Of a DNA stretch of 64,000 nt, positions 63,236-64,000 are shown in pieces (positions within the stretch are counted from its first letter, which is position 1; each line of letters starts with the position of its first letter). The DNA is from Rhynchopus euleeides. Lineage: Eukaryota; Euglenozoa; Diplonemea; Diplonemida; Diplonemidae. The stretch spans positions 186,001 through 250,000 of the forward strand of contig OY723244.1 of the NCBI GenBank assembly GCA_963210315.1. The letters run 5' to 3'. The notes under the pieces were generated by a model that was given only the letters and a program-made list of their open reading frames with translations, searched no databases and was not told the DNA's origin. The position numbers and the translations under genes were made by a program.

Positions 63236-63530
63236 AAGATGATTCACAGCAAGTGAGGAGGGATCGTCGTCCACTTGCACAGTACGCAGGCAGCTGAGGG
63301 AGGTTGTGCACCACACCTTGAGTGTCTTGTCACCAGAGCACGACACCAGGTGCTGCTCGTCCTGAGTCAGGGCGACGCGTCTGACCGCATGACTGTGCCC
63401 ATCCAGGGTGTGTGTGTGTGTGAGGGTGCTGATGTCCCACACACGGATCGTCATGTCATTTGACCCGCTGAAGATCCTCGTGCCCGACACTGCAATGCTG
63501 CGAACAGATTTGCTGTGACCCTCCAGCACT
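63236..63530 (-). pseudogene. Internal WD40 gene fragment
   Basis: Encodes LEGHSKSVRSIAVSG through LKVWCTTSLSC and SSLAV. Truncated at the 3' side next to R1, and at the 5' side exactly where the Penelope-like element interrupts the 21.5-kb copy. Confidence 0.85.
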
Positions 63531-64000
63531 CTACTGTCATGTTATTGGTTTATTTCTGTGTACAGATACACACTGCTGATTCGCTTGTCGGGTGGGGGGG
63601 GGGGGGGGCAGGGGATAAGATAGGTCTGGTTTTCCGGTTTTCAAAACCAGGGTTTCCCGGTTCCCGGTTTTCTGGAAAAAAAAAAAAGGTCGGTCTCATT
63701 TTTGGCGGTTTTTTGTGACTTTGGGACAGTAAAACAGTCAGAAAAAACGCCATAAAAAACTAGAAAGTGACCCCATCGTGATCCGCACAGAGCTCAAATA
63801 GTCCAAAGAAGGCAGAGAAGCGGAGAAGAAAAAATGGACCTAGCGGGTGGCCCGGTGGGTGGTGATGCCCTCGTCATGCAGGTCTCTTCTGTTTTGAAGG
63901 TGCGCACATGGTGGACTCCAGCCACCATGTCTAAGAGGGAGTCTAAGACTGCAGTCTGTACTGGAGACGGGAGTCTATTGTCCAGCTAATGTACGCTAAG
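63531..64000. other. Penelope-like 3'-end trace followed by a G-run and repeats
   Basis: 63531-63600 matches 22002-22070 (CTACTGTCATGTTATTGG and on). After the G-run the sequence changes to a palindromic CCGGTTTTCTGG-type repeat, related to 41880-41910. 63766-63795 carries the GATCCGCAC repeat motif. A 51-codon frame from 63833 (+) has no recognisable domain. Confidence 0.6.

Overview
The window looks like a piece of nuclear DNA from a microbial eukaryote. Three things point to this: a gene with spliceosomal-type introns (Gas2-like, 43.7-46.4 kb), secreted and cytoskeletal protein families, and a very dense load of eukaryotic retroelements and DNA transposons. I cannot name the species. Most genes are intronless, host coding DNA is GC-rich, and the intergenic DNA is mainly repeats.

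Host genes. (1) A locally amplified family of WD40 proteins: a ubiquitin-like N-terminal domain followed by a seven-bladed beta-propeller. Intact copies lie on the minus strand at 4854-6056, 37821-38966, 60053-61180 and 61723-62850. Broken copies lie at 21.5-29.9, 37.7, 53.7-56.4, 57.2-59.5 and 63.2 kb. (2) A secreted, soluble glucose/sorbosone dehydrogenase-like beta-propeller with a long Thr/Pro/Val/Ala repeat stalk and a C-terminal membrane anchor (15374-19676, minus), interrupted by a 534-bp retroposon. (3) A three-exon Gas2-like protein (CH domain, coiled coil, GAR domain) at 43677-46396, minus. (4) The first 17 codons of a probable secreted protein at the left edge.

Mobile elements. The two most notable are autonomous-looking retroelements. 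A Penelope-like element (22002-29224, minus) carries a GIY-YIG ORF and a 1726-residue ORF in which the reverse transcriptase is fused to a complete ubiquitin-specific protease (USP) domain and a long coiled coil. It sits inside a WD40 gene between 14-bp repeats. A tyrosine-recombinase retrotransposon (31955-36962, plus) has the order gag, recombinase, RT-RNase H, and 3' split direct repeats expanded into a 158-bp tandem array. It is nested in a larger terminal-inverted-repeat element with TA target duplications.

Around these are two families of about 100-bp MITEs with 3-bp target duplications, several TA-flanked foldback elements with G-rich ends (some nested), a hAT-like MITE, a short LTR element, retroposon copies with A-tails, and a 60-bp GC hairpin shared by unrelated elements.

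Genome dynamics. The WD40 cluster is a record of rearrangement: a 1670-bp tandem duplication that made a hybrid gene, a 1.5-kb inversion at a 6-bp inverted repeat that scrambled two neighbouring genes, and insertions of two different element classes into coding sequence. The long gene-free stretches (6.1-15.3, 39-43.5, 46.4-53.7 kb) show repeats and decayed elements but no host gene that I recognise.
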